DNA from: Streptococcus cuniculipharyngis
Lineage (GTDB): Bacteria > Bacillota > Bacilli > Lactobacillales > Streptococcaceae
Direction: 5' to 3'
DNA length: 34,285 nucleotides
Assembly (NCBI RefSeq): GCF_007859195.1
Contig: NZ_VOHL01000009.1
Coordinates: 1-34,285 of the forward strand
Shown: one piece after another, positions 24,921 to 34,285 of the stretch
How positions within the stretch are numbered: position 1 is the first letter of the stretch
How the letters are laid out: each line of letters starts with the position of its first letter
Translations under genes and position numbers: made by a program
Notes under the pieces: model-generated
What the model saw: the letters and a program-made list of their open reading frames with translations, nothing else
Told to the model about the DNA's origin: nothing
The model's database searches: none

Positions 24921-25671
24921 ATTGTTGTACTCCATAATCATTAGAACGGTTAATCGCTTGATGGACAAACCTTTTAGCCGCTTTAATGGCAGCTAGGATT
25001 TCCTGTCCCCAAGCCAGTTGACTGGCAAGGCTAGAAGCAAAGGTGCAACCAGCCCCGTTATTATTTTCATGTAAAATCGGTAGGCTGAGCGGATAGAAGG
25101 TCTGACCATCAAAATACAGGTCAAGAGCCTGATGTTTGTCTAGCCGGGTCCCCCCCTTAATCACCACATGTTTGGCTCCTAGTCCATACAGCATTTTTGC
25201 TGCTTTTTTCATATCAGATAAGGTGGTAATGGTGATGCCAGACAGGATTTCTGCCTCACGCAGATTGGGTGTAATAAGCGTCACATGTCGGAAGAAGGTC
25301 AATAATTCTGCCCGCATTTGGCTAATTTCTTCATCCGAATTTTCCTTAAAGACCAAGACTGGGTCTAAAACACAAGGAATCTCAGGTCTGGCTTTAAGAA
25401 AGGCTAAGGTTTGCCGGGCCAGGGCCTGATTGGGTAATAACCCAACCTTAATCGCTGCAAAGGGAAGATCTGCTAGACTAGCGAACTGTTTGACTAGTAA
25501 ATCTTCCGTCAAAGCCGTAATTTCAAAGCCTCCTTCACTAACCGTAGCCAAACTCGTCAAAGCCACGAAACCAAAAAGACCATGACTGGTGAAAGTAGCC
25601 AAATCTGCCTGCATACCACCCCCACTTAAAATATCGCTACCGGAAATAGCTAAAATATAATTAGTCTTCAT
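24904..25671 (-). CDS. ThiD/PdxK-family kinase (hydroxymethylpyrimidine or pyridoxine kinase)
   Basis: 255 residues from the ATG at 25671 (AAGGAG 7 nt upstream; the longer frame to 25698 is unsupported). Ribokinase-like fold: [20 protein letters not shown] at the N terminus, the middle block [13 protein letters not shown], and the anion-hole/catalytic motif [17 protein letters not shown] near 210. ThiD phosphorylates HMP(-P) for thiamine; the same family in Firmicutes also gives a pyridoxal kinase. The co-encoded ECF S component makes salvage of an imported vitamin likely, and its identity cannot be fixed here. The gene overlaps truA by 11 nt and the ECF gene by 17 nt. Confidence 0.88.
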   Translation of the reverse strand: MKTNYILAISGSDILSGGGMQADLATFTSHGLFGFVALTSLATVSEGGFEITALTEDLLVKQFASLADLPFAAIKVGLLPNQALARQTLAFLKARPEIPCVLDPVLVFKENSDEEISQMRAELLTFFRHVTLITPNLREAEILSGITITTLSDMKKAAKMLYGLGAKHVVIKGGTRLDKHQALDLYFDGQTFYPLSLPILHENNNGAGCTFASSLASQLAWGQEILAAIKAAKRFVHQAINRSNDYGVQQYENKN

Positions 25672-26410
25672 AGATAATCTCCTTGAGATATAGACCATTA
25701 GGGCCAGCCGTCGGGCCGGCTAATTGCCGATTTTTACTGCTTAAAATGAGTTCAATTTGCTTGACTGGCATCCGCCCATTACCAATTTTCAAAAGGGTTC
25801 CAACCATATTGCGGACTTGTTTATAAAGGAAGCCATTGCCTGTAAAGGTAAAAACCAAAAATTGCCGCTGCTCATCCAAGACCACACTCGCATGGCTAAT
25901 GGTACGCACCTTATTCTCCACACTGGTCCCAGCAGCCGTAAAACCTGTAAAATCATGGGTCCCAACCAAGGCTTTCACCGCCTCTGCCATTAGACTAAGA
26001 CTCACCGGATAAGGATAATGAGTGGCATAATGCCGCATCATCGGATTTTTAGGTCGTCCAATATCCACTAAAAATTCATAGGTCTTGTGATGCTTCTGAT
26101 AGCGAGCATGAAAGTCATCACTGACCTGCTCCACCTCAACCACATCAATATCATCGGGACATTGCGTATCTAGACCAAAACGTAATTTTTCCACATCTCG
26201 TTCCTGGGGCAAATCAAAATGAATGACTTGACCATAAGCGTGCACCCCACTATCAGTTCGTCCTGCGCCGTGGACCGCCACAGGTTGACCACTATTCAAT
26301 CGGGTTAAGGTTTTTTCCACCTCCTCCTGAACCGTCCGTCCTTGATTTTGTCGTTGAAAACCAACAAAACCACTGCCATCATAAGAAATAATTGCCTTAT
26401 ATCGTACCAT
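25661..26410 (-). CDS. truA: tRNA pseudouridine(38-40) synthase
   Basis: 249 residues, normal length. Starts [20 protein letters not shown] and carries the catalytic aspartate in [14 protein letters not shown] (Asp53), the block [12 protein letters not shown], and [19 protein letters not shown]. Converts U38-U40 in the anticodon arm of tRNAs to pseudouridine. The family-typical start is the ATG at 26410, yet no Shine-Dalgarno is visible and an extended -10 ends only 7 nt upstream, implying a leaderless mRNA. First gene of truA-kinase-ECF, overlapping the next by 11 nt. Confidence 0.96.
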   Translation of the reverse strand: MVRYKAIISYDGSGFVGFQRQNQGRTVQEEVEKTLTRLNSGQPVAVHGAGRTDSGVHAYGQVIHFDLPQERDVEKLRFGLDTQCPDDIDVVEVEQVSDDFHARYQKHHKTYEFLVDIGRPKNPMMRHYATHYPYPVSLSLMAEAVKALVGTHDFTGFTAAGTSVENKVRTISHASVVLDEQRQFLVFTFTGNGFLYKQVRNMVGTLLKIGNGRMPVKQIELILSSKNRQLAGPTAGPNGLYLKEIIYED

Positions 26411-26417
26411 AGTTTCT

Positions 26418-26426
26418 ATTATAACA
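26418..26426 (-). promoter_or_regulatory. Extended -10 promoter of truA giving a leaderless or near-leaderless mRNA
   Basis: Minus strand TG-T-TATAAT; the expected start of transcription falls on or within 1-2 nt of the truA ATG (26410). Confidence 0.6.
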
Positions 26427-26460
26427 AATTCACGAACTTTCTGAAAGGGGGAGAAAGATT

Positions 26461-26490
26461 AAAAGATTGGGCAATCATCCCCAATCTTTT
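26461..26490 (-). terminator. Terminator of dnaJ
   Basis: AAAAGATTGGG (26461-26471) pairs with CCCAATCTTTT (26480-26490), 11 bp, 4 nt after the dnaJ stop codon. Confidence 0.8.
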
Positions 26491-26494
26491 TTTA

Positions 26495-27658
26495 TTAGAT
26501 ATCTTCAAAAGCGTCTTTTACCTTGTCAAAAAATCCTTTTTTCTTAGGGTGAACCTCATTGAAACCACTCGCTGCAGCAAATGATTTGAGGGCTTCTTTT
26601 TGGGCATCATTAAGCTTGGTTGGGGTGACAAGCTTGACGGTTACATGCTGGTCTCCCTGACCACCACCCCGTAAGCGCGGTGCTCCCTTGCCTTTCAGAC
26701 GGAAGGTCTTACCCGTCTGCGTTCCTGCAGGAATGGTTAATTCAACCGCTCCATGTACGGTTGGCACCTCAATGGTATCACCCAAGGCTGCTTGCACAAA
26801 GTTCAAATCCAAACTGTAATAAATGGTTGCCCCATCACGTTGGAACTTATCACTTGGTCGGACATTGATGATAACAAAGAGATCACCATAGGGACCACCA
26901 TTGAAACCAGCTTCCCCTTGACCAGCTAGACGAATTTGTTGGCCAGTTTCCACACCTGCCGGCACCTTGACCGAAACAGTATGGACCTTTTCTTCATGGC
27001 CAGTTCCACGACAGGTTTGACAAGGTGAGGTAATTTCTTGGCCTCGGCCATGACAACGATCACAAGTCACCTGACGACGCATCATGCCTAGTGGTGTTTG
27101 CGTATCCACTGTCATGATACCTGAGCCATGACACTTGCCACAGGTGACTGGGCTAGTACCAGGTTTGGCACCAGTTCCCGAACAAGTGCCACAGGAAGCT
27201 TCACGACTGTATTTGACTTCTTTTTCTGTACCAAAGATGGCTTCTTCAAAACTTAAATCAACTCGGTACTGAAGATCGTCCCCCTGGCGTGGGGCATTGG
27301 GATTACGACTAGCACTTCCGCCACCAAAGAAACTGGAAAAAATATCTTCAAAACCTCCGAAACCAGCACCATCAAAGCCTCCGAAACCAGCACCATCAAA
27401 GCCTCCGAAACCTCCTGCTCCTCCACCGAAGCCGCCATTAGCTCCCGCCGCACCATATTGGTCATAAGCGGCACGTTTTTGGCTATCACTCAAGGTCTCA
27501 TAAGCCTCTTGAATATCCTTGTATTTCTGCTCAGCACCAGCCTCCTTGTTAAGGTCAGGATGATACTTTTTAGACATCTTGCGATAGGCTTTTTTGATGT
27601 CATCTTGTGATGCGTCCTTGGCTACCCCTAGACGCTCATAAAATTCTGTATTGTTCAT
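26495..27658 (-). CDS. dnaJ: Chaperone protein DnaJ (Hsp40)
   Basis: 387 residues. J domain 1-70 with the HPD motif ([12 protein letters not shown]), which stimulates DnaK ATPase; Gly/Phe-rich region about 75-125; zinc domain with four CxxCxGxG-type repeats ([32 protein letters not shown]); two beta-sandwich substrate-binding domains; C-terminal [16 protein letters not shown]. Delivers unfolded proteins to DnaK. No good Shine-Dalgarno is seen before the ATG, where a hairpin lies instead. Separated from dnaK by a DJ-1/PfpI gene. The Gly/Phe region contains a recent 24-bp tandem duplication. Confidence 0.98.
   Translation of the reverse strand: MNNTEFYERLGVAKDASQDDIKKAYRKMSKKYHPDLNKEAGAEQKYKDIQEAYETLSDSQKRAAYDQYGAAGANGGFGGGAGGFGGFDGAGFGGFDGAGFGGFEDIFSSFFGGGSASRNPNAPRQGDDLQYRVDLSFEEAIFGTEKEVKYSREASCGTCSGTGAKPGTSPVTCGKCHGSGIMTVDTQTPLGMMRRQVTCDRCHGRGQEITSPCQTCRGTGHEEKVHTVSVKVPAGVETGQQIRLAGQGEAGFNGGPYGDLFVIINVRPSDKFQRDGATIYYSLDLNFVQAALGDTIEVPTVHGAVELTIPAGTQTGKTFRLKGKGAPRLRGGGQGDQHVTVKLVTPTKLNDAQKEALKSFAAASGFNEVHPKKKGFFDKVKDAFEDI
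27354..27412. repeat. 24-bp tandem repeat in the dnaJ Gly/Phe region
   Basis: Two exact 24-bp copies (27354-27377, 27378-27401) plus 11 bp of a third. Encodes the octapeptide FGGFDGAG twice in a row. In-frame, so the reading frame is kept. Confidence 0.9.
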
Positions 27659-27665
27659 AAGTTAT

Positions 27666-27691
27666 GCTTGTTCGGCCCACAAAAACCAACA
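27666..27691 (-). other. Hairpin just upstream of the dnaJ start
   Basis: Minus strand CTTGTTGG pairs with CC-G-AACAAG (one bulged G) across a loop of about ten nt, ending a few nt before the dnaJ ATG, where a ribosome binding site would be expected but is not seen. Confidence 0.45.
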
Positions 27692-27734
27692 AGACTTCCT
27701 TTCCATAATTTTTTCGGATAAGCCTAGCTTTGAT

Positions 27735-28442
27735 TTAATTAACTTCAGTAGCCAAACTCTCTACTAATAATTTAGCTACAGCTCGACCTGACATGGGATT
27801 TTGTCCTGTAATCAAGCGACCATCACGCAGAGCATGACTGGCAAAGGGACGTTTTTTCTGAAAATCAGCCCCTCTTTGTTTAACTGCATTTTCTGTAACA
27901 AAAGGAACCTTACCCAACTTTCCGCTAAGAATTTCCTCCCACTTGGTAAATCCTGTGATACGTTTACCCGCAATTAGATAAGAACCTTCTTCATCTTTAA
28001 GATTGAGTAAACCTGCCACTCCGTGACAAACCGAGATCAGGTAACCTCCTTGACGGTAAATTGACATGGCTAAAGCCTGCAAACCCTCATCATCAGGAAA
28101 ATCCCAGATGACACCGTGACCACCAGTATAGTAGAGCGCCACATAGTCCGCAGGATTGACCTCAGATGGCTTTTTCGAATGCTTCAAGGCACGAACTTGA
28201 AAATCCTGACTGTTCTTTATGGCAAAATCTCCCTGCTTGGCATAGACCTTTTTCAAGCTACGAGGATCCAAGGGCACCTGACCTCCCTTTGGACTAACAT
28301 AATCCAGTTCATAACCAGCCTTTATCAACTCATCAACAAACTCTGTCGCCTCAGCCAACCAAAGCCCAGTTGCTTCAGAATCCTCCCCATAAGAACTGAC
28401 ATTAGTCAAAACCACAAGTACTTTTCCCTGTTTTAGACCCAT
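27735..28442 (-). CDS. DJ-1/PfpI-family protein, Hsp31-like
   Basis: 235 residues from the ATG at 28442, preceded by GAGGAGG; the open frame reaches 28520 but crosses a terminator hairpin and has no start signal. The triad of the Hsp31-like glyoxalase III/chaperone group is in place: Glu31 in TGLWLAEATEF, Cys139-His140 in ISVCHGVAG (nucleophile elbow). YYTGGHGVIWDFPDD is also typical. Hsp31-type proteins detoxify methylglyoxal to lactate without cofactor and protect unfolded proteins under heat stress. The position between dnaK and dnaJ fits a stress role. Read-through from dnaK would have to pass a terminator just before its ribosome binding site. Confidence 0.88.
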   Translation of the reverse strand: MGLKQGKVLVVLTNVSSYGEDSEATGLWLAEATEFVDELIKAGYELDYVSPKGGQVPLDPRSLKKVYAKQGDFAIKNSQDFQVRALKHSKKPSEVNPADYVALYYTGGHGVIWDFPDDEGLQALAMSIYRQGGYLISVCHGVAGLLNLKDEEGSYLIAGKRITGFTKWEEILSGKLGKVPFVTENAVKQRGADFQKKRPFASHALRDGRLITGQNPMSGRAVAKLLVESLATEVN

Positions 28443-28462
28443 GCAACTCCTCCTCTCTACCC

Positions 28463-28490
28463 AAAAACAGAGGCTGGGTGACAACCTCTG
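28463..28490 (-). terminator. Terminator/attenuator between dnaK and the DJ-1/PfpI gene
   Basis: Minus strand CAGAGGTTG/CAGCCTCTG (9 bp, one wobble) with a 5-nt loop, followed by TTTTTGGG. It ends about 20 nt before the PfpI start codon. Confidence 0.75.
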
Positions 28491-28591
28491 AATTTGAGAT
28501 AACTTATTTGTTCCAAACAAGACGGTCAGTTCCTGTTACGATTAACCACTCATTTCTTGTTTCAAACTTGTAACTTACCGAACCAACCTCA

Positions 28592-30680
<2,089 letters not shown>

Positions 30681-31199
30681 CTAGCTATAAACGACGACCA
30701 TGGCTGGACGAAGCAGACGGTCATGGAGTTGATAACCCTTTTGGAAGACTTGAGCGATAGTATCTGCTGGATGGTCATCGTCAGCTGCTAGAGTCTGAAC
30801 GGCCATGTGGTAGTTAGCATCAAAAGTTTCCACTGCCACTTCCTCCACCCCTTCTTCTTTCAGGGCTTGAACCAAGCTATCACGGGTCATTTCAAGGCCT
30901 TTTTTAACATCATCAGTCAATCCCTCCACAGCCAAAGCACGTTCTAAATTGTCCAAGGCTGGTAGGACTTTTTTAGCCAAATCCTGCGAGCGATATTTTT
31001 GCAACTGCTGACGCTCTTCCGTCGCACGACGTTGGATATTTTGCATCTCCGCGTGGGCTCTCAGATACTTGTTTTCAACCTCATCAAACCTAGCCTGCAG
31101 GTCGGACAATTCAGTCGTTTCTACTGTTTCCACCACCTCTTCTTCGGTGGCTTCTACTAGCTCCTCCTCTAGCTCTTGATTTTTTAAATCATCTGACAT
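30681..31199 (-). CDS. grpE: Nucleotide exchange factor GrpE
   Basis: 172 residues from the ATG at 31199 (AGGAG 6 nt upstream; another ATG 6 nt earlier is too close to it). Very acidic N-terminal tail ([20 protein letters not shown]), long coiled-coil helix, and the family block [14 protein letters not shown] with [13 protein letters not shown] and the C-terminal beta domain [10 protein letters not shown]. Releases ADP from DnaK and acts as a thermosensor through its coiled coil. Overlaps hrcA by 11 nt. Confidence 0.98.
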   Translation of the reverse strand: MSDDLKNQELEEELVEATEEEVVETVETTELSDLQARFDEVENKYLRAHAEMQNIQRRATEERQQLQKYRSQDLAKKVLPALDNLERALAVEGLTDDVKKGLEMTRDSLVQALKEEGVEEVAVETFDANYHMAVQTLAADDDHPADTIAQVFQKGYQLHDRLLRPAMVVVYS

Positions 31200-32244
31200 A
31201 ATCATCTCCTCTTTCTACTTCATAGTGATTGCTATTCACATAGCGATAATAATCAGTTAATTTGGCCACTAAAACCTTACTAACCAAACTGGTTAAACTC
31301 ACTGCCCGGCGATAATCCATCTCCACAGGACCCATCAAAGTCATTAGACCAAAGCCTCGATAAGGGATGAGAAATTGTTGGTTGATTAGCCCCAACTGGG
31401 TCATATCACTACCTAACCCTTCAATAATATCGACCGTCAGCAAATCTTCATTTTTAATCTGTTGACGAAGGGCCAAGGCCACTTCTTGCGGATTATCTAG
31501 AAACTGGTAGGTGGACAAACTACCGTAGGTGAGGCTCTTAACCTTACCTGCAATGAAAATCGTTTCATTAAATAATTTAGAAAAGACATAGTCAAACAAA
31601 TCTAGGACATTATCCGTCGTGACAAAATACTTTTGCACCACTTGGGGAATCTCCGTTCGCAACTTGTAATGAATGTCTAAAACTGATTTACCTAGCAAAC
31701 GCTCCGCAATCAAATCTTCCAAAATTTGCAGGTCCTTGCTGAGAAAATTTTTGGGAACAGCAAACTCAACAGTGACAGGCTTAGAATCATCCAAAACCAT
31801 AATTGCCAAAGCATCATGGCTACTATGCTGAACAATCTTAAAACCTGTTAATCGCTGTTCCTTGGACTCAACATCTAGAACAAGGGCTGTATAACCCGTC
31901 AAATCCGATAAAATCTGACTAGCTTTTTGCAAAAGATCATCCAACTTGAAGGCTTGAAAATCAAAGGCCTTAATCACTTGGTAGGCATCCTGCTCATCAA
32001 TACTGTCCAAGGCTAAAGAGTGTTGGACAAAATATTTAAAACCAGCCACACTGGGCTTGCGCCCACTAGAGGTATGGGCCTTCTCTAACAAACCAAGCTT
32101 CTCCAAGCGAGCCATCTCATTACGGATGGTTGCTGAACTAGAATCAATGGTCTGCTGCAAGGTCTTAGAGCCTACCGGCTCTCGAGTCTGGGTAAATAAT
32201 TCCACAATGAGATTGAGAATATCATTCTGCCTTTGCGTGATCAT
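31189..32244 (-). CDS. hrcA: Heat-inducible transcription repressor HrcA
   Basis: 351 residues from the ATG at 32244 ([20 protein letters not shown]), which matches the family start; the frame extends to a GTG at 32268 inside the proximal CIRCE element. N-terminal winged-helix domain ([30 protein letters not shown]), GAF-like central domain and dimerisation domain with [17 protein letters not shown] and [16 protein letters not shown]. Binds CIRCE elements and is kept active by GroEL. It controls its own operon, with two CIRCE elements upstream. Confidence 0.97.
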   Translation of the reverse strand: MITQRQNDILNLIVELFTQTREPVGSKTLQQTIDSSSATIRNEMARLEKLGLLEKAHTSSGRKPSVAGFKYFVQHSLALDSIDEQDAYQVIKAFDFQAFKLDDLLQKASQILSDLTGYTALVLDVESKEQRLTGFKIVQHSSHDALAIMVLDDSKPVTVEFAVPKNFLSKDLQILEDLIAERLLGKSVLDIHYKLRTEIPQVVQKYFVTTDNVLDLFDYVFSKLFNETIFIAGKVKSLTYGSLSTYQFLDNPQEVALALRQQIKNEDLLTVDIIEGLGSDMTQLGLINQQFLIPYRGFGLMTLMGPVEMDYRRAVSLTSLVSKVLVAKLTDYYRYVNSNHYEVERGDDYVR

Positions 32245-32261
32245 GTCACCCACCCTTTCAT

Positions 32262-32288
32262 TTAGCACTCGTAATCCCCGACTGCTAA
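32262..32288. promoter_or_regulatory. CIRCE operator, promoter-proximal copy
   Basis: TTAGCACTC-(9 bp)-GACTGCTAA; one mismatch to the TTAGCACTC-N9-GAGTGCTAA consensus. Lies between the hrcA -10 and its start codon. Confidence 0.93.
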
Positions 32289-32299
32289 TTTATAGTTCT

Positions 32300-32327
32300 A
32301 TTATACTCCTATTAGCAACAATGTCAA
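32300..32327 (-). promoter_or_regulatory. Promoter of hrcA-grpE-dnaK
   Basis: Minus strand TTGACA (32322-32327), 16-bp spacer, TATAAT (32300-32305): both hexamers are consensus. Flanked by a CIRCE element on each side. Confidence 0.92.
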
Positions 32328-32344
32328 GGGAAAAGCACAAAAAA

Positions 32345-32371
32345 TTAGCACTCTTTTATCAAGAGTGCTAA
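32345..32371. promoter_or_regulatory. CIRCE operator, distal perfect copy, doubling as a terminator
   Basis: TTAGCACTC-(9 bp)-GAGTGCTAA, perfect, 17 bp upstream of the hrcA -35. On the minus strand the repeat is followed by TTTTTT (32339-32344), so its RNA form is also an intrinsic terminator for the ldcB/GH73 transcript that ends 48 nt upstream. Confidence 0.95.
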
Positions 32372-32418
32372 AAATCAGTCTCCAGACCTAAATCATTAGC
32401 CTGTCCCTACCTTGCCTA

Positions 32419-33000
32419 CTAGTTATCATATTGAGTCAGATTTTTTGCTTCAATTATATTAATCAACTCTTCCGCATAATCTGGCGCCGTGGAGAATCCT
32501 GCCGCCTCCAGGGCCTTGGCTGAAATTTTATAATCAGAAGAGGTCGCCAAGGTCTGGTATAAATCCTTGCCCCAAGCACCTGATTTTAACTTGGCCATGT
32601 AATCGTAGAGGGACTCTTTCCAAGAACGATAAACAACAAAGCGCTGGCTAATTGTCGTCAACTTCCCTGCCAAATAACGATCTGTGCGCAATTCTACACT
32701 CGTCTGCCCTGGCTGAGCCACCAAACCAAAGAGGTTATGATAGGTAACTGCCAAGACATAGCTACCATAATTGGAAGATAGGGCTGCTTGAGCCATAATG
32801 AGCGATGCTGGCACACCATAAACCTGCGATAGACGTTGAGCATGTGGCGCAATATCTTGGAGGAACTGATTTTGCGAATAAGTCTGATTAACTACGGTCT
32901 CAGCCTTCATCAACTGGGAACGGCCCAAAATAGGAAACAGGCCACCTAGCAATAACAGTCCAATAATCACCAATCCTTTTGCAGATAACTTTCGTCTCAC
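32419..33000 (-). CDS. GH73-like glucosaminidase-fold secreted protein, catalytic Glu apparently missing
   Basis: 193 residues; starts at a GTG (33000) that overlaps the upstream stop as GTGA, with GGAG 8 nt before. Residues about 9-26 form a signal peptide or anchor. The rest is a GH73/lysozyme-like domain (about 43-188): FLQDIAPHAQRLSQVYGVPA, MAQAALSSNYGSY, YHNLFGLVA, FVVYRSWKESLYDYMAKLKS. Active GH73 enzymes cut the peptidoglycan glycan strand using a Glu in the AALESxxG motif; here the position is Ser75. It may be inactive, use another acid, or serve as a wall-binding or regulatory protein. Coupled to an LdcB-type carboxypeptidase, so a role in wall maintenance is clear. Confidence 0.8.
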   Translation of the reverse strand: MRRKLSAKGLVIIGLLLLGGLFPILGRSQLMKAETVVNQTYSQNQFLQDIAPHAQRLSQVYGVPASLIMAQAALSSNYGSYVLAVTYHNLFGLVAQPGQTSVELRTDRYLAGKLTTISQRFVVYRSWKESLYDYMAKLKSGAWGKDLYQTLATSSDYKISAKALEAAGFSTAPDYAEELINIIEAKNLTQYDN

Positions 33001-33752
33001 TGATTGTTCTCCTTCAACAAATTAACATACTCTTCCAAGGTTAATTGATTCTTTTTCATATAATTAGCCGATTGGACCCCAACATAGCGAAAATGCCAAT
33101 CTTCATAATCCACCCCTGTGACCTTAGCCTTTCCTTGTGGGAAACGCAAAACAAAACCATAATCTGCCGCTAAATCCTGTACCTGACGGGCAACCTCTGG
33201 ATCACTAGCATTAAGACTATTGACTGTGCTCATATCAATGGCCAATCCCGTCTGATGTTCACTAGCCCCCGCCGGTTGAGAATAAGTTTGAACCAAGCGC
33301 TCAGCCGCTGCTCGCGAAAGATCTGGATTGGCTGCCATCTCTTGCTCAACATAGCTTTCATAAAGTTCCTCTTGATAAGCCACACTACGATATCCTGAAA
33401 TCAAATGTTCATTGGCATCGATGGCTTGCGCCGCCTCTAAAAAACCTCTGACCTGATCTTCAATTCGCCGATCCACCCAAATATTATCCACCATAGCAAG
33501 ATCTGGATTTAGTTCAGGAGTATAGTGGTTCCTGTTGACCAAGCGTAACTCCCAGTCAGCCGAGGAAACTTTGGGTAGGTCACTCTCCTCTTTATCATTA
33601 GAATCAGCCAACCGCTCCGATTTGACGGTAGACTCCGGCATCTGAGCATTATCCGTTTTTAGAAAGACACCTTTCACCAACAGTAAGAGCAAAAGCAAGA
33701 CACCCACGATTAAACCGATACATTTAAGATTAAGCCCTTTTCCCATAGACAT
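32997..33752 (-). CDS. ldcB: LD-/DD-carboxypeptidase, LdcB/VanY family (M15B)
   Basis: 251 residues. An N-terminal membrane anchor (about 11-31) with a poly-Leu stretch, a linker, then the M15B zinc peptidase domain (about 78-250). Zinc ligands are present: His and Asp in SEHQTGLAIDMS (about 166 and 173) and His in DWHFRYVG (about 220); the upstream SGYRSVAYQEELY is also typical. It trims the terminal D-Ala from tetrapeptide (LdcB) or pentapeptide (VanY/DacB) stems outside the membrane. In pneumococcus LdcB (DacB) loss disturbs cell shape. AGGAGG is 6 nt before the ATG. Operon with the GH73-like gene (4-nt overlap). Confidence 0.9.
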   Translation of the reverse strand: MSMGKGLNLKCIGLIVGVLLLLLLLVKGVFLKTDNAQMPESTVKSERLADSNDKEESDLPKVSSADWELRLVNRNHYTPELNPDLAMVDNIWVDRRIEDQVRGFLEAAQAIDANEHLISGYRSVAYQEELYESYVEQEMAANPDLSRAAAERLVQTYSQPAGASEHQTGLAIDMSTVNSLNASDPEVARQVQDLAADYGFVLRFPQGKAKVTGVDYEDWHFRYVGVQSANYMKKNQLTLEEYVNLLKENNQ

Positions 33753-33776
33753 CCATCGCCTCCTAAAATCCCTATT

Positions 33777-33785
33777 ATTTTACCA
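33777..33785 (-). promoter_or_regulatory. Extended -10 promoter of ldcB
   Basis: Minus strand TG-G-TAAAAT about 25 nt before the ATG; no clear -35. Confidence 0.5.
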
Positions 33786-33852
33786 TAAAATGAAGAAATC
33801 CGCCATTAAGAACGAAATTTCTCCCTCTCTTAATTATTCGAAATGATTTAGC

Positions 33853-33887
33853 AAAAATCCCCCTCATCGCATGACAAGGGAGATTTT
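33853..33887 (-). terminator. Terminator of the LPXTG protein gene
   Basis: Minus strand AAAATCTCCCT pairs with AGGGGGATTTT (one T-G wobble) around a 12-nt loop, followed by a T run. Confidence 0.8.
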
Positions 33888-33929
33888 CTTTCTATCTGTT
33901 GGAAAGTGACAGGTTCATCTGCCTAGGTC

Positions 33930-34285
33930 TTAGTCCTCTTTACGACGACGTTTGCCTGCAAGACCAAGTGAAGCAAGGATCATGCCAACACCTGCCGCTG
34001 TCGCTGCCGCATTGCTTTCAGTACCTGTAGATGGCAAGACATCCATCTTAGCACCTGATTGAGCTGCTGGCGCTTGGCTTGCTGCTTTGGCTGCTGGTGC
34101 CGCTGGAGCTTTAGCTGCTGGGCCTGCAACTGGTTTCGCAGCTGGAGTCGCTGGCTTATCAGCTGGTTTACCTGGAGTTGCTGGTTTAGTATCAGGTTTC
34201 GCAACTGGTGTGACGATAACTGGCACTTCAACTTCTTCAGTTGATCCATCTGGATACTCAACGATAACCGTTACTGTTCCTTTAT
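33930..34285 (-). CDS. LPXTG cell-wall-anchored surface protein, C-terminal part (5' end outside window)
   Basis: About 117 residues are visible, open to the window edge; the GTG at 34226 is internal, because the frame continues upstream as GTVTVIVEYPDGSTEEVEVP, which looks like the end of a Rib/alpha-like immunoglobulin-fold repeat (YPDGS-EEVPV pattern). Then comes a Pro/Ala/Lys-rich wall-spanning region (KPATPGKPADKPATPAAKP), the sortase A signal LPSTG, a hydrophobic segment (AAGVGMILASLGLAG) and the basic tail KRRRKED. The protein is covalently attached to peptidoglycan by sortase. N-terminal function cannot be seen. Confidence 0.92.
   Translation of the reverse strand, partial: KGTVTVIVEYPDGSTEEVEVPVIVTPVAKPDTKPATPGKPADKPATPAAKPVAGPAAKAPAAPAAKAASQAPAAQSGAKMDVLPSTGTESNAAATAAGVGMILASLGLAGKRRRKED

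Noticed and set aside
28443..28520. N-terminal extension of the DJ-1/PfpI protein
   Set aside because: It crosses a terminator hairpin, contains no ribosome binding site and lacks family similarity.
33980..34261. Gln/Leu-rich ORF in the LPXTG protein region
   Set aside because: Out-of-frame shadow of the Pro/Ala/Lys-rich wall-spanning region.

Overview
The window reads as a Streptococcus chromosome (low-to-mid GC Firmicute). The evidence is the 49-residue-type L33, a cluster-less MutY of streptococcal type, the corA-uvrA-pepP block, the hrcA-grpE-dnaK-dnaJ heat-shock genes with CIRCE operators, an LPXTG surface protein and ComR-type (competence regulator) sequence signals. The species cannot be named from this sequence. 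Most of it is conserved core genome, with two accessory-looking blocks.

Layout. 1-2.3 kb: the 3' end of rpmG (+), a secreted CHAP/SH3b wall hydrolase (-) and the rpsF-ssb-rpsR operon (-). 2.4-3.6 kb: mutY (+). 3.7-7.7 kb: a four-gene operon (+) of two different alpha/beta-hydrolase esterases followed by two tandem ATP-grasp ligase paralogues, closed by a terminator. 7.8-12.2 kb: uvrA-pepP-comEB (-). 12.3-14.0 kb: a CorA-family transporter and a DUF1129 membrane protein (+). 14.0-15.8 kb: a membrane glycerophosphodiesterase (-). 15.9-19.0 kb: a YhgE/Pip membrane protein divergent from a TetR regulator, with a palindrome between them. 19.1-19.7 kb: a TIGR01440-family protein (-).

19.7-24.3 kb (-) is the most interesting block. 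Read in the direction of transcription it holds: a 68-residue DNA-binding protein that looks like the HTH domain of ComR with no pheromone-sensing domain; a ComR-box-like promoter driving about 130 nt of strongly folded RNA that ends in a terminator; a second promoter of the same design (box to -10 distance identical, 24 bp) driving a 31-residue peptide with seven tryptophans, net charge about +5 and a strong ribosome binding site; a long hairpin; then two ABC transporters (ATPase + membrane protein, ATPase + FtsX-type permease). I infer a leaderless-bacteriocin-like peptide with export/self-protection transporters, wired to the competence pheromone circuit. The peptide gene is below usual gene-calling length.

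24.4-33 kb (-): the heat-shock and housekeeping group. hrcA-grpE-dnaK lies behind two CIRCE operators, then a DJ-1/PfpI (Hsp31-like) gene sits between dnaK and dnaJ, then truA, a ThiD/PdxK kinase and an ECF vitamin-transport S component, overlapping one another. Upstream of hrcA are an LdcB-type carboxypeptidase and a GH73-like protein lacking the expected catalytic Glu. The window ends inside an LPXTG-anchored surface protein (-), truncated at the window edge.

No rRNA, tRNA, insertion sequence, CRISPR array or replication origin was seen.
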